From a virus, in IMG/VR virus record IMGVR_UViG_3300017706_001678, positions 1-58,312 of that record: a DNA stretch of 58,312 nucleotides. One strand, written 5' to 3'. Position numbers and translations under genes: made by a program. The notes under the pieces were generated by a model that had not been told where the DNA came from, made no database searches, and was given only the letters and a program-made list of their open reading frames with translations. The first letter of the stretch is position 1; each line of letters begins with the position of its first letter. This document shows positions 33,889 through 42,244 of the stretch, one piece after another.

Positions 33889-34232
33889 AATATAATGCAA
33901 CACAAGTTACATGGTGGATTGCTCATGGTATAGGTGATAAAATTCATGATGGTGTTCTACCCGAAGGAGAACAACTTAGAACTGGACAACCCAACTTCGA
34001 AACATTTGACAATAAAAGAGACTGGGAAGATCGACTACTGGTCCTAGATAGCAGGCCCTCTGATTTTATTGAAGTAGAAAGTTTTGAACAGGAAGATGAT
34101 ATATCATCTACTCTTATAAATGAGTTTGAAAGACTAGATCATGTTTTATACATGGATCAGGTGGATCATTTGTTATACGGAGACAAAAAATTCAGACACG
34201 TTGCGAATCCATCTCGCAGAGAAGATACATAG
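33885..34232 (+). CDS. Hypothetical acidic protein
   Basis: The protein has 115 aa, not recognised. It contains WWIAHGIGDKIHDG and an acidic, Asp/Glu-rich C-terminal half. It overlaps the LRR protein by 4 bp and so is translated after it. It may be a chaperone or capping partner of the adhesin (inference from coupling only). Confidence 0.65.
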   Translation: MKYNATQVTWWIAHGIGDKIHDGVLPEGEQLRTGQPNFETFDNKRDWEDRLLVLDSRPSDFIEVESFEQEDDISSTLINEFERLDHVLYMDQVDHLLYGDKKFRHVANPSRREDT

Positions 34233-34249
34233 TATAAAGGAGACTTATA

Positions 34250-34453
34250 ATGAAATCATTATATCCAATGGCAGACATCATGACCCTCATGACTAAAATC
34301 GAGGGTAACATTAATAAACTCGGTGTGATCTACACATCAGAAGAAGAACGAAACGCAATCGACGAAGGTCTGATTGACCAGTTTGTTGTACAAGCAGGAC
34401 AATTAACCACTGCTGCTAACGCACTTAAAGCAATCACCTACACTGGTGATTGA
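34250..34453 (+). CDS. Small helical virion-type protein
   Basis: The protein has 67 aa. It is all-helical by appearance (MADIMTLMTKIEGNINKLGV, then EEERNAIDEGLIDQFVVQAG). AAGGAG at 34237-34242, 7 nt before the ATG, is one of the strongest ribosome sites in the window. It is paired with the next small gene. No family recognised; abundant structural or accessory protein is a reasonable guess. Confidence 0.65.
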   Translation: MKSLYPMADIMTLMTKIEGNINKLGVIYTSEEERNAIDEGLIDQFVVQAGQLTTAANALKAITYTGD

Positions 34454-34454
34454 T

Positions 34455-34460
34455 AAGGAG
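34455..34460 (+). promoter_or_regulatory. Shine-Dalgarno site fixing the start at 34471
   Basis: AAGGAG stands 10 nt before ATG 34471. A TTG start at 34450 would lie upstream of it, so the ATG is preferred. Confidence 0.6.
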
Positions 34461-34470
34461 ATTAACTAAA

Positions 34471-34797
34471 ATGGCTATCACAGACCCAGAAGCAATTAAA
34501 TTCGTAAACGAGTACATCAGACCGATGTGCGAAAACATTCGTTACTCAAACGCAAGAGGTGCTGACTTTGCACTCAAGTGGGCAGGACTCAGCGGAGACT
34601 TTCCAAATGATCCTACAGATATCGTAGAAGATGGTAGAGATGCAGAAGGTATTTCACGACTCAGTGGTGCCGACATCCAAGCAGTCGCAGCAGTCTTTTC
34701 TAGTCTACTTGGTGATCTTGATACAACATCACAGGCAATCATTCAGAAACCATGTGTTCGTCCTCTTCTGTATACTCCTACTACTCAAAATGGGTAA
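34471..34797 (+). CDS. Small virion-associated-type protein
   Basis: The protein has 108 aa. Start AITDPEAIKFVNEYIRPMCE followed by helices, then a middle loop with many Asp/Gly and a C-terminal LLGDLDTTSQAIIQKPCVRP. Similar short proteins with an A-x-x-F-x-N-E-x-(I/V)-R-P opening precede beta-helix spike genes in other phages as far as I recall, but I cannot give a function. It follows the 34250 gene by 17 nt. Confidence 0.68.
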   Translation: MAITDPEAIKFVNEYIRPMCENIRYSNARGADFALKWAGLSGDFPNDPTDIVEDGRDAEGISRLSGADIQAVAAVFSSLLGDLDTTSQAIIQKPCVRPLLYTPTTQNG

Positions 34798-34815
34798 TTT
34801 TTAGGAAAGTTTTAA

Positions 34816-36198
34816 ATGACAGATTATTACGTCAGACCAGTAAATGGTGATGATACTGCCAACGGATTAACTCCTGCGACTGCATGGAAGACTTTCTTTG
34901 CTGCTACAGATCATGGAAATAGTAGAGGTGGTACATATAATTGTGCCACAGTTACTGACGGCGACAGAGTTTTTCTGTGGGCAGAAGGTACAACTGGTGG
35001 TGAAATATTAACACAAAATTTTAGTTGGTATTGGCCTTTAAAAAACGGCAACGTATGTTGTATCGGGGTAAATGAAAGTGGTGTAGAAGACGGTACGAGA
35101 TATAACATATACCTCAACGAAGGCTGGAGTAGTGGGTTTGGTGTTAATACTCAGGGTGCTGGTAACTATAGTGCATATTATCCCGAACTTAGTGGTACAT
35201 ATCAGGGAGACTCAAATTATATGTGGTTGGGAAAAAATTTAAGGTGGACAGAATCCAAAACAATAGATTCCTCACAAGGAGGGGCAAACGGAACAATAAA
35301 CATTGGAAACTATATGGCCTCCGCTCGTCCCATACTATACAATTGTGAGTCTGGTCCATTCACCACTACGGTAGGGGGTAGGGGTTTACCAACTCAGAGT
35401 AGGTATGGTGGTGATATCATGTGGATAAAATGTTATTTTCATAATATAGTTTCGGCTGGAGATCCTCCACTAGCAGATGTTACTATTATTGGGTGTTTGT
35501 TTGATAATGTCAGTAATACTATTGATAGTACTTTATATGGTGGTGGTCCTACTATAATAAACAATGTTTTCGCAAATCACGCAGGTAATGGCGTCATTAA
35601 ATTAAATGAGCAGGCTGGCAATGAAAATGCTCATGCTGTAATAGCAAACAATGTTTTTTATAATAATGATGGTTACTGTATTCAAAGTGAGGACGACCAA
35701 TCATTAAGTAAGTTACATATTCATAATAATATATTTGATTCTAATGAAGCAGTTTTTGATTTAAACAATATAACACACACCTATGCTATGGGTGGTCTTA
35801 GTAATAATATATTTAATAATAATACAAATCTTATGTTAAATGCTGGGTCGAATGCGATAGATGATTTTATGTCTATTGGTTTTGGTGCTGGAGGTTCTGG
35901 TGGAGCAGGAACTTCCTCTGGTATGGATAATGTTTTATCTGGAGCAATCACATATGTTTCTGCTGTTACCGGACCCAGCGGTGATTATAGATTGGATACA
36001 ACATCTGCCAGCGGAATAGAAACAGGAGCACTTCTTATGGGGTCTGGTATAGGAAACAAGTCAGGTTCTGCTGCGTTTTCTGTTACGGACTCCGGTTCTT
36101 TGTCGTTGGGAACGGGTGGTGCTGGAGACACTGTTACTGTTTCGGGAAGATCATTCCAGAAGATCAGCGACAATCCAATTGTCTGGCGACGAGTCTAA
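34816..36198 (+). CDS. Right-handed beta-helix (spike-like) protein
   Basis: The protein has 460 aa. Start YYVRPVNGDDTANGLTPATAW is the common opening of right-handed beta-helix proteins of the pectate-lyase/tailspike type (V-x-x-x-G-x-D-x-x-x-G-x-x-x-A-x-x-x). Asn-rich rungs follow, with repeated (N)N-(V/I)-F and NNIF elements (INNVFANH, ANNVFYNN, HNNIFDSN, SNNIFNNN) that stack in the helix. A Gly-rich C-terminal end closes it. Glycan binding or cleavage is possible; no catalytic residues can be assigned. Confidence 0.82.
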   Translation: MTDYYVRPVNGDDTANGLTPATAWKTFFAATDHGNSRGGTYNCATVTDGDRVFLWAEGTTGGEILTQNFSWYWPLKNGNVCCIGVNESGVEDGTRYNIYLNEGWSSGFGVNTQGAGNYSAYYPELSGTYQGDSNYMWLGKNLRWTESKTIDSSQGGANGTINIGNYMASARPILYNCESGPFTTTVGGRGLPTQSRYGGDIMWIKCYFHNIVSAGDPPLADVTIIGCLFDNVSNTIDSTLYGGGPTIINNVFANHAGNGVIKLNEQAGNENAHAVIANNVFYNNDGYCIQSEDDQSLSKLHIHNNIFDSNEAVFDLNNITHTYAMGGLSNNIFNNNTNLMLNAGSNAIDDFMSIGFGAGGSGGAGTSSGMDNVLSGAITYVSAVTGPSGDYRLDTTSASGIETGALLMGSGIGNKSGSAAFSVTDSGSLSLGTGGAGDTVTVSGRSFQKISDNPIVWRRV

Positions 36199-36201
36199 AT
36201 A
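36194..36201 (+). promoter_or_regulatory. TCTAAATA element at the beta-helix stop codon
   Basis: It looks like the late octamer seen elsewhere, but an early-type promoter follows at 36208 and the downstream gene (dut) should be early. I give it low weight. Confidence 0.2.
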
Positions 36202-36207
36202 AACCAG

Positions 36208-36235
36208 TTGACAATTGAACTTAATACGCTATACT
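36208..36235 (+). promoter_or_regulatory. Sigma70-type promoter for dut and following genes
   Basis: TTGACA (36208-36213, full consensus), 16-bp spacer, TATACT (36230-36235). It lies in the 68-bp gap between the beta-helix gene and dut and would drive the nucleotide metabolism genes with host polymerase. Confidence 0.7.
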
Positions 36236-36266
36236 TTGCGTATAACTTTTACTTTATGGAGATACT

Positions 36267-36836
36267 ATGTCCGAAGCGATGAAGATCCACAAGTTGTATG
36301 CTAATACACTTGAACTTAAACTTGGCAGCCATGAGGCTGCTTGTTACGACATCCATGCTCACTTGCGTGGTCCTGTCACCCCCGAAGATGTTGCACCATT
36401 GATTCGTGAGATCAAGTGGTACGACGGTTACAATCAACCACATACAACCACATCACAGGTTGTCTTCGAAGACGACACACCCATGTGTACATTCACTCTG
36501 AACCCGAAGTGCCGTGCTTTGATTCCGACTGGTATGGTAATGGATATTCCTCTGGGTTTCTCTGCCCGTCTGCATCCACGATCAGGACTTGCAGTGAAGA
36601 ATGGCGTGACTCTGATTAACGCAGAAGGTGTGATCGACGCCGACTATTGTCATGAAGTGTTTATTCCACTCTACAACACCACAAACACACCATTCAAGAT
36701 TACTCACGGCGATCGTATCGCTCAGGTGGAGATTGTTGAATATGCTAGGCAAGTTAGATACATCACATACACACAAGCAACACCAGAATCACAAAAGACC
36801 AACCGCGTAGGCGGTTTCGGATCTACAGGAGTATAA
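36267..36836 (+). CDS. dut: dUTPase (dUTP nucleotidohydrolase)
   Basis: The protein has 189 aa. All five motifs of trimeric dUTPase are visible: I AACYDIHA (24-31), II RSGLAVKNG, III GVIDADY with the catalytic Asp, IV GDRIAQVEI and V RVGGFGSTG at the C-terminus. An insert of about 40 residues after motif I (HLRGPVTPEDVAP and on) makes it longer than the usual about 150 aa. It removes dUTP and supplies dUMP for ThyX, encoded downstream. A GGAG site precedes the ATG. Confidence 0.93.
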   Translation: MSEAMKIHKLYANTLELKLGSHEAACYDIHAHLRGPVTPEDVAPLIREIKWYDGYNQPHTTTSQVVFEDDTPMCTFTLNPKCRALIPTGMVMDIPLGFSARLHPRSGLAVKNGVTLINAEGVIDADYCHEVFIPLYNTTNTPFKITHGDRIAQVEIVEYARQVRYITYTQATPESQKTNRVGGFGSTGV

Positions 36837-36837
36837 T

Positions 36838-37239
36838 ATGACACGCGATGAACTTTTAATGTATCACTCAGAAATATGTAAATCTGCACAGCAACTCATG
36901 TCTGTTAAAAATAAAGACTATGCAGGACATGAGGGAAATGAGCCATTTGCCAACTTTACTCGTGTAGAATCTATGGGTATTTGTACTACAGAACAAGGCT
37001 TCCTTACTCGTATTACTGACAAGATGAGCCGACTTTCTTCGTTTATTCATGCCGGTAAAATGAATGTTCAAGATGAGAGTTTTCAGGACACAGTAGTTGA
37101 TGTCATCAATTACATGGTACTTCTTTCTGCCTACATTTCTGATAGAGATGAAACGCCGTCTAATATATCAAATCCACAATATCTGGTAGAACAGACAGAT
37201 CTTTTTCTGAAAGAAAGAGTTGAAGATTCGATTAAATGA
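36838..37239 (+). CDS. DUF1599/Nmad1-like nucleotide-associated protein
   Basis: The protein has 133 aa. Landmarks are SVKNKDYAG, PFANFTRVE, GFLTRITDKMSRLSSF and FQDTVVDVINYMVLLSAYI. They match the family known as DUF1599 or nucleotide modification associated domain 1 (from memory), an all-helical fold related to NTP pyrophosphohydrolases, where K-x-x-D-Y and the final D-x-x-N-Y are conserved. It directly follows dut (1 nt gap), so a role in dNTP pool handling is likely; the specific reaction is not known. Confidence 0.78.
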   Translation: MTRDELLMYHSEICKSAQQLMSVKNKDYAGHEGNEPFANFTRVESMGICTTEQGFLTRITDKMSRLSSFIHAGKMNVQDESFQDTVVDVINYMVLLSAYISDRDETPSNISNPQYLVEQTDLFLKERVEDSIK

Positions 37240-37248
37240 TGGTATAAT
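37220..37248 (+). promoter_or_regulatory. Sigma70-type promoter for gp43
   Basis: TTGAAG (37220-37225), 17-bp spacer, TATAAT (37243-37248). It ends 17 nt before the gp43 ATG, with a GGAG site in between. The -35 overlaps the end of the upstream gene. Confidence 0.75.
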
Positions 37249-37265
37249 AACCACATGGAGAACAA

Positions 37266-39809
37266 ATGAATTTTGATTATTACACCAACGTATCTCTCGT
37301 TGGCGACGGTATCTTATATCGTGGCATCAAAAATGGTGTCGAAATTAAGAATGTTGACAGATATCAACCCACTTTGTTTGTTCCAACTACAAATGAATCT
37401 AAATTCAAAACTCTCACCGGATCTTCGGTAGAATCAATTCATCCGGGATCAATCACGGACTGTCGTGATTTTGTTAACCAGTATGCAGGTGTTGATAATT
37501 TTACTGTATATGGAAATACAGATTATGTGTATCAATATATCGGTGATTGTTTTCCGGATGAGGTAAATTACAATTTTTCTGAAATACCAATTTGTTATAT
37601 GGACATCGAAACGACATGTGAGCGTGGTTTTCCTCAAGTAGAAAATCCACTCGAAGCAGTCATTGCTATTACAGTTTCTATGTCCGGTGAGACACATGTA
37701 TTTGGATTGGGCAACTTCAAGACAAATGCAAGAAAAACTTACTACTACAATTTTGCAACGGAAGAAGACTTACTACTTCACTTTATTGATTGGTGGGAAC
37801 AAAATCCTCCTCATATTGTGACTGGTTGGAATGTAAAGTTCTTTGATATTCCATATCTCGTGAGTCGTATTAAATTACTTCTTAAGCCTAAGAATGCAAA
37901 ACGTCTTTCCCCTTGGGGTAGACTTCGTGATAAGTATATCGAAAAGCAGGGTAAAAAGAATCTTGTCTATCAGATTCTCGGTGTTTCTATTGTAGATTAC
38001 TTCGATCTATATAAAACATTTACTTATGTAAATCAAGAATCATATAGACTTGATCACATCGCATTTGTTGAATTGGGTCAGCGTAAGTTGGATTATGGTG
38101 AATATGACTCAATCAAAGACTTCTATAAGAATGACTTTCAAAAGTTCATCGACTATAACATTCTTGATGTTAAATTGGTGGAGCGTTTAGAAGAAAAACT
38201 TAAGTTGATGGAACTTGCTGTTGCACTTGCATATGCAGCAAAAGTTAATTATGAGGACGTATTTTCTCAAGTTAGAACTTGGGATGCAATTATTTATCAT
38301 TATCTGCGAGAAAAGGATATTGTTATTCCACCGAAGAAGGGTGGTATAAAAAATGATCAGTATGCTGGTGCATACGTAAAAGATCCCATTGTGGGTCAAC
38401 ACGATTGGATTGTTTCCTTTGACTTGAACAGTCTATATCCCCACTTGATTATGCAGTATAATATTAGTCCCGAAACCTTGGTGCGTGATCATGGGGAATT
38501 ATCATTTGGTATTGGAGTCAATAATATACTTATGGGTGATGTTGACCATACGTACGCTGGGTGCTATGATAAGATAAAACAACTAAAAAAACTTGATCTC
38601 TCGGTTGCTGCAAACGGGACATTCTATCGCAAGGATAAGTATGGATTTCTTCCCGAGCTAATGGAGAAAATGTACGAAGAACGTAGCATGTATAAGAAGA
38701 AAATGCTTGAGTGTCAAAGGCAGAAGGAAAAAGATCCAGACAATAAGGAACTAGATTATAAGATTGCAAAGTTTAATAATTTTCAGATGGTTCGTAAAAT
38801 TCAATTGAACTCCGCTTATGGTGCTATCGGAAATCAGTGGTTTAGATACTATGATGTAGATATGGCAGAAGCAATCACACATTCTGGTCAGTTGAGTATT
38901 CGGTGGATTGCAGATAAATTAAATGTATTTTTAAATGAGCATGTGGGAACTAAAGATTACGATTACGTGGTTGCATCTGACACAGACTCTGTGTACTTGC
39001 GGGTAAATGAACTGGTTGACAAGTTTATCCCGAATAAAACCAAAGAAGAAACTGTCAACTTTTTGGATAAAGCATCCGAAAAAATTATTCAGCCTTTTAT
39101 TGACAAACAATACGCAGATTTGGCTGATATCATGAATGCGTATCAAAACAAAATGATTATGGGACGCGAAGTTATCGCGGAAAGAGGTATATGGACAGCA
39201 AAGAAAAGATATATGTTGAATGTGTGGGACAGCGAGGGTGTACGGTATGAACAACCAAAACTCAAAATCATGGGAATTGAAACTACCCGTTCTTCGACAC
39301 CGGCTATCGTCAGAGAAAAACTCAAAGAGTGTATCGGACTCATTCTCACGACAGATGAAGAGACGGTACAAAACCTCATCGTCGAATTTAAAGAAACTTT
39401 TTATAAAACGGAAGTGGAATCAGTAGCATTTCCTCGCGGTGTTTCCAATCTAGAAAAATATTCTAGTAGCACTGATATTTATTCTAAGGGAACGCCTATT
39501 GCAGTAAAGGGTGCTTTGATATATAATCATTTCATGAAGAAACTTAAACTTACACGAAAGTATGAGACAATCTTCGAAGGTGATAAAGTAAAGTTTGTTT
39601 ATTTGAAACAACCAAATCCAATTGGTGGTGCTCGTGGAGATCAGGTCGTTTCTTTCAAGACAGTTTTACCGAAAGAACTTTCCTTGGATGAATATATCGA
39701 TTATGATAAACAATTCACAAAGAGTTTTATCGATCCACTGAAAAACATTCTAGATGTTATCGGTTGGTCAACAGAAAAAGTCAGTACACTAGAAGAATTA
39801 TTCGGATAG
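37266..39809 (+). CDS. 43: DNA polymerase gp43 (family B)
   Basis: The protein has 847 aa (T4 898). Exonuclease motif I YMDIETT (about 112-118) shows the proofreading site intact. Polymerase motif A DLNSLYP (386-392), motif B KIQLNSAYG (about 511-519) and motif C DTDS (572-575) are all present. A GXK/thumb-region KGALIYNHF and a final C-terminal helix STLEELFG fit the clamp-interaction peptide. It replicates phage DNA with gp45/44/62. In T4 the gene follows regA directly. Confidence 0.96.
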   Translation: MNFDYYTNVSLVGDGILYRGIKNGVEIKNVDRYQPTLFVPTTNESKFKTLTGSSVESIHPGSITDCRDFVNQYAGVDNFTVYGNTDYVYQYIGDCFPDEVNYNFSEIPICYMDIETTCERGFPQVENPLEAVIAITVSMSGETHVFGLGNFKTNARKTYYYNFATEEDLLLHFIDWWEQNPPHIVTGWNVKFFDIPYLVSRIKLLLKPKNAKRLSPWGRLRDKYIEKQGKKNLVYQILGVSIVDYFDLYKTFTYVNQESYRLDHIAFVELGQRKLDYGEYDSIKDFYKNDFQKFIDYNILDVKLVERLEEKLKLMELAVALAYAAKVNYEDVFSQVRTWDAIIYHYLREKDIVIPPKKGGIKNDQYAGAYVKDPIVGQHDWIVSFDLNSLYPHLIMQYNISPETLVRDHGELSFGIGVNNILMGDVDHTYAGCYDKIKQLKKLDLSVAANGTFYRKDKYGFLPELMEKMYEERSMYKKKMLECQRQKEKDPDNKELDYKIAKFNNFQMVRKIQLNSAYGAIGNQWFRYYDVDMAEAITHSGQLSIRWIADKLNVFLNEHVGTKDYDYVVASDTDSVYLRVNELVDKFIPNKTKEETVNFLDKASEKIIQPFIDKQYADLADIMNAYQNKMIMGREVIAERGIWTAKKRYMLNVWDSEGVRYEQPKLKIMGIETTRSSTPAIVREKLKECIGLILTTDEETVQNLIVEFKETFYKTEVESVAFPRGVSNLEKYSSSTDIYSKGTPIAVKGALIYNHFMKKLKLTRKYETIFEGDKVKFVYLKQPNPIGGARGDQVVSFKTVLPKELSLDEYIDYDKQFTKSFIDPLKNILDVIGWSTEKVSTLEELFG

Positions 39810-39817
39810 GAGAATAA

Positions 39818-40663
39818 ATGGAATTTTTGAACGATCTAATTAAAGAGTCAGGAAATAAGTATGCTAGCATCGTTGATCAGGGATTGGCAGGCGCTGACAT
39901 CGACGGATTCGTCGATACTGGTTGTTATATTTTTAATGCTATTCTTAGTGGGTCTATCTATGGAGGGATACCAGATAATAAAATCACTGCTATTGCTGGT
40001 GAGAGCACCACAGGAAAAACATATTTTACCCTTGGAATCGTTTCTAAATTTTTGCGGGATCGTCCTGATGGGGTTGTGCTTTATTTTGATTCTGAACAGG
40101 CAGTGACATCAGACATGATTAAGGGTAGAGGTATTGACACCAAACGTGTTGCAGTTATGCCTGTATCTACAGTAGAAGAGTTTCGACATCAGGCGATTAG
40201 TATCGTTGACAAGTACAACGACAGTAAAGATAAGAAACCAATGATGATTGTGTTAGATTCACTTGGTATGCTTTCTACTACCAAGGAAATGACAGATACT
40301 GCAGATGGTAAAGATACTAGAGACATGACTCGTGCCCAAGTTATCAAGGCCACATTCAGAGTTTTGACTCTTAAGTTGGGTGCAGCAGGCATTCCAATGA
40401 TTATGACTAATCACACTTATGCGTCGGTGGGTTCTATGTTCCCAACCAAAGAGATGAGTGGCGGTGCTGGTCTGAAGTATGCAGCATCAACGATTGTCTA
40501 TCTTTCTAAGAAGAAAGTTAAAGAGGGAACTGATGTAATTGGTAATATTGTTCATTGTAAACTTTATAAGTCTAGGCTTACTAAAGAAAATTCTATGGTC
40601 GATGTCATGCTTCATTATGACAAGGGTCTGGATGACTACTATGGACTGTTGACTCTTGCTTAA
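39818..40663 (+). CDS. uvsX: UvsX RecA-like recombinase
   Basis: The protein has 281 aa, clearly shorter than T4 UvsX (391). The RecA core is present: Walker A GESTTGKT (61-68), a [10 protein letters not shown] strand with the catalytic Glu, Walker [11 protein letters not shown] (about 143-152) and [26 protein letters not shown] (L2 region). The shortening is mostly at the C-terminus. It catalyses strand exchange with UvsY. A GGAG site lies before the ATG, 8 nt after gp43. Confidence 0.93.
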   Translation: MEFLNDLIKESGNKYASIVDQGLAGADIDGFVDTGCYIFNAILSGSIYGGIPDNKITAIAGESTTGKTYFTLGIVSKFLRDRPDGVVLYFDSEQAVTSDMIKGRGIDTKRVAVMPVSTVEEFRHQAISIVDKYNDSKDKKPMMIVLDSLGMLSTTKEMTDTADGKDTRDMTRAQVIKATFRVLTLKLGAAGIPMIMTNHTYASVGSMFPTKEMSGGAGLKYAASTIVYLSKKKVKEGTDVIGNIVHCKLYKSRLTKENSMVDVMLHYDKGLDDYYGLLTLA

Positions 40664-40677
40664 AAGTATGGTATAAT
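40649..40677 (+). promoter_or_regulatory. Sigma70-type promoter before the small ORF and gp41
   Basis: TTGACT (40649-40654), 17-bp spacer, TATAAT (40672-40677). Transcription would start at about 40684. This is the best-matching early-type promoter in the window. The -35 lies in the end of uvsX. Confidence 0.75.
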
Positions 40678-40690
40678 TAAAAAGGTATCA

Positions 40691-40849
40691 ACGAGGTATG
40701 AGTTTCCTGACGGCAGTAAAGTTTTTGAAAAGCATGTCTATAAGGATCCCAAAAAATATTTTACAGATGATATCATGAAGCAACTCGACGAAGCTGCAAG
40801 TAAAGAATTCAAGTACGGTGAACTGAAAGTAGAAGAACCTGATGAGTGA
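40691..40849 (+). CDS. Small protein-like frame between uvsX and gp41, start uncertain
   Basis: A frame open from 40664 to TGA 40847-40849 encodes a protein-like sequence: RYEFPDGSKVFEK, then KDPKKYFTDDIMKQLDEAA. It has no ATG, GTG or TTG at its front. Given transcription from about 40684, the first possible codon is ACG 40691 (52 aa). ATG 40698 with an adjacent GAGG site is in the wrong frame and stops after 26 codons. One missing base near 40700, or a non-standard start, would explain this. Amino acid composition suggests a real gene. Its end overlaps the gp41 start by 8 nt. Confidence 0.45.
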   Translation, partial: TRYEFPDGSKVFEKHVYKDPKKYFTDDIMKQLDEAASKEFKYGELKVEEPDE

Positions 40850-42242
40850 TCTATCAAGATTGATTCTGTCTAATTTAGCATATAATGATTCATTTTCTCG
40901 TAAAGTTTCTCCGTTCTTATCGGATGAATACTTTGAGTCTAAAACTGACAAAGTGGTATATAAAATTTTGTCGGATTTTATTAAGGAGTATAATGTTACT
41001 CCAACAAAGGATGCGATTCTAATATGTCTAGATAAAGTAGATGAGTTAAATGAAGATTCATTTAAGTCATGTAAAGATCTTGTTGATACATTACATGTTG
41101 ATGATAAAACAGATCAAGAGTGGTTAGTAAAAGAAACAGAAACATACTGCAAGGAAAGGTCTATCTATAATGCGATCATGGAATCGATCCACATCATTGA
41201 CGGCAAATCGAAATCAAAGACAGAGAATGCAATCCCAAGCATCTTATCGGACGCCCTCGCAGTCTCCTTCGACGCCCACATCGGACACGACTACATCGAA
41301 GACTGTGAAGAAAGATACGACTTCTACAACGAAGTAGAAACTAAAGTCGGTTTTGATTTAGATTATATGAATAGAATTACGGGTGGAGGTACTCCACAAA
41401 AAACACTTAATATTGTTATGGCTGGTACTGGTGTCGGTAAGTCTCTGTTCTTGTGTCATCATGCTGCTGCTTGTCTGTCACAAAATCAAAATGTTCTTTA
41501 CATTACATGCGAAATGGCAGAAGAAAGAATTGCAGAAAGAATTGATGCAAACCTTTTTGATATGCCCATTGACGAGATAAGTGATCTCCCCAAGGAAATG
41601 TATAAGAGTAAGTTAAAGAAAATCTCTGATCATGTTAAAGGTAAGTTGATTATCAAAGAGTACCCTACCGCATCTGCTGGTTCTACACACTTTAGAAATC
41701 TTCTTGATGAACTCTGGTTGAAACGAAAGTTTAAGCCGGATATTATTTTTATTGATTATCTAAATATCTGCACATCATCCAGACTAAAGAATAATGGTGC
41801 AGTTAACTCATACACTTTTGTGAAGGCTATTGCAGAAGAACTGCGTGGTCTTGCAATCGAAAAGAATGTTCCTATATTCTCTGCAACACAGGTAAATCGG
41901 TCGGGGTTTAACAACTCTGATATGGGTCTTGAAGATACGAGTGAATCGTTTGGTCTTCCTCAAACTGCAGATCTCATGTTTGCTTTGATCTCCACCGAAG
42001 AATTGGAAGAACGAGAACAAATTATGGTGAAACAACTAAAGAATCGGTACAATGATCCTGCAAAGAATAGAAAGTTTGTTCTTGGTATTAATCGAGGTAA
42101 GATGAAACTATATGATGTTGATCTAGAAGAACAGCATGGAATTGTAAATTCAAATCAAACCAATCAGGAAACTGCAGCATCTGGATATGATATATCGTTT
42201 AATGATAAATTCAAAAAGTCCGATCTTTCTGCATGGAAATAA
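40842..42242 (+). CDS. 41: Replicative helicase gp41 (DnaB-like)
   Basis: The protein has 466 aa (T4 475). The N-terminal about 150 residues form the hexamer collar. The RecA-type motor shows Walker A GTGVGKS (195-201), the Walker B strand PDIIFIDYLNIC (hhhhD), and ATQVNRSGFNNSD with the sensor/arginine region. It unwinds DNA ahead of gp43 and works with gp61. The start overlaps the preceding small frame, and no Shine-Dalgarno site is obvious. Confidence 0.95.
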   Translation: MSDLSRLILSNLAYNDSFSRKVSPFLSDEYFESKTDKVVYKILSDFIKEYNVTPTKDAILICLDKVDELNEDSFKSCKDLVDTLHVDDKTDQEWLVKETETYCKERSIYNAIMESIHIIDGKSKSKTENAIPSILSDALAVSFDAHIGHDYIEDCEERYDFYNEVETKVGFDLDYMNRITGGGTPQKTLNIVMAGTGVGKSLFLCHHAAACLSQNQNVLYITCEMAEERIAERIDANLFDMPIDEISDLPKEMYKSKLKKISDHVKGKLIIKEYPTASAGSTHFRNLLDELWLKRKFKPDIIFIDYLNICTSSRLKNNGAVNSYTFVKAIAEELRGLAIEKNVPIFSATQVNRSGFNNSDMGLEDTSESFGLPQTADLMFALISTEELEEREQIMVKQLKNRYNDPAKNRKFVLGINRGKMKLYDVDLEEQHGIVNSNQTNQETAASGYDISFNDKFKKSDLSAWK

Positions 42243-42244
42243 TA

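Noticed and set aside
36194-36201. TCTAAATA as a true late promoter for dut
   Set aside because: The downstream genes are early-type and have their own sigma70-like promoter; the match may come from a TAA stop in AT-rich DNA. Kept only as a low-confidence feature.
38931-39371. Antisense 146-codon frame within gp43
   Set aside because: Opposite a strongly conserved polymerase region; composition is Phe/Ser/Cys-rich, as expected of a shadow frame.
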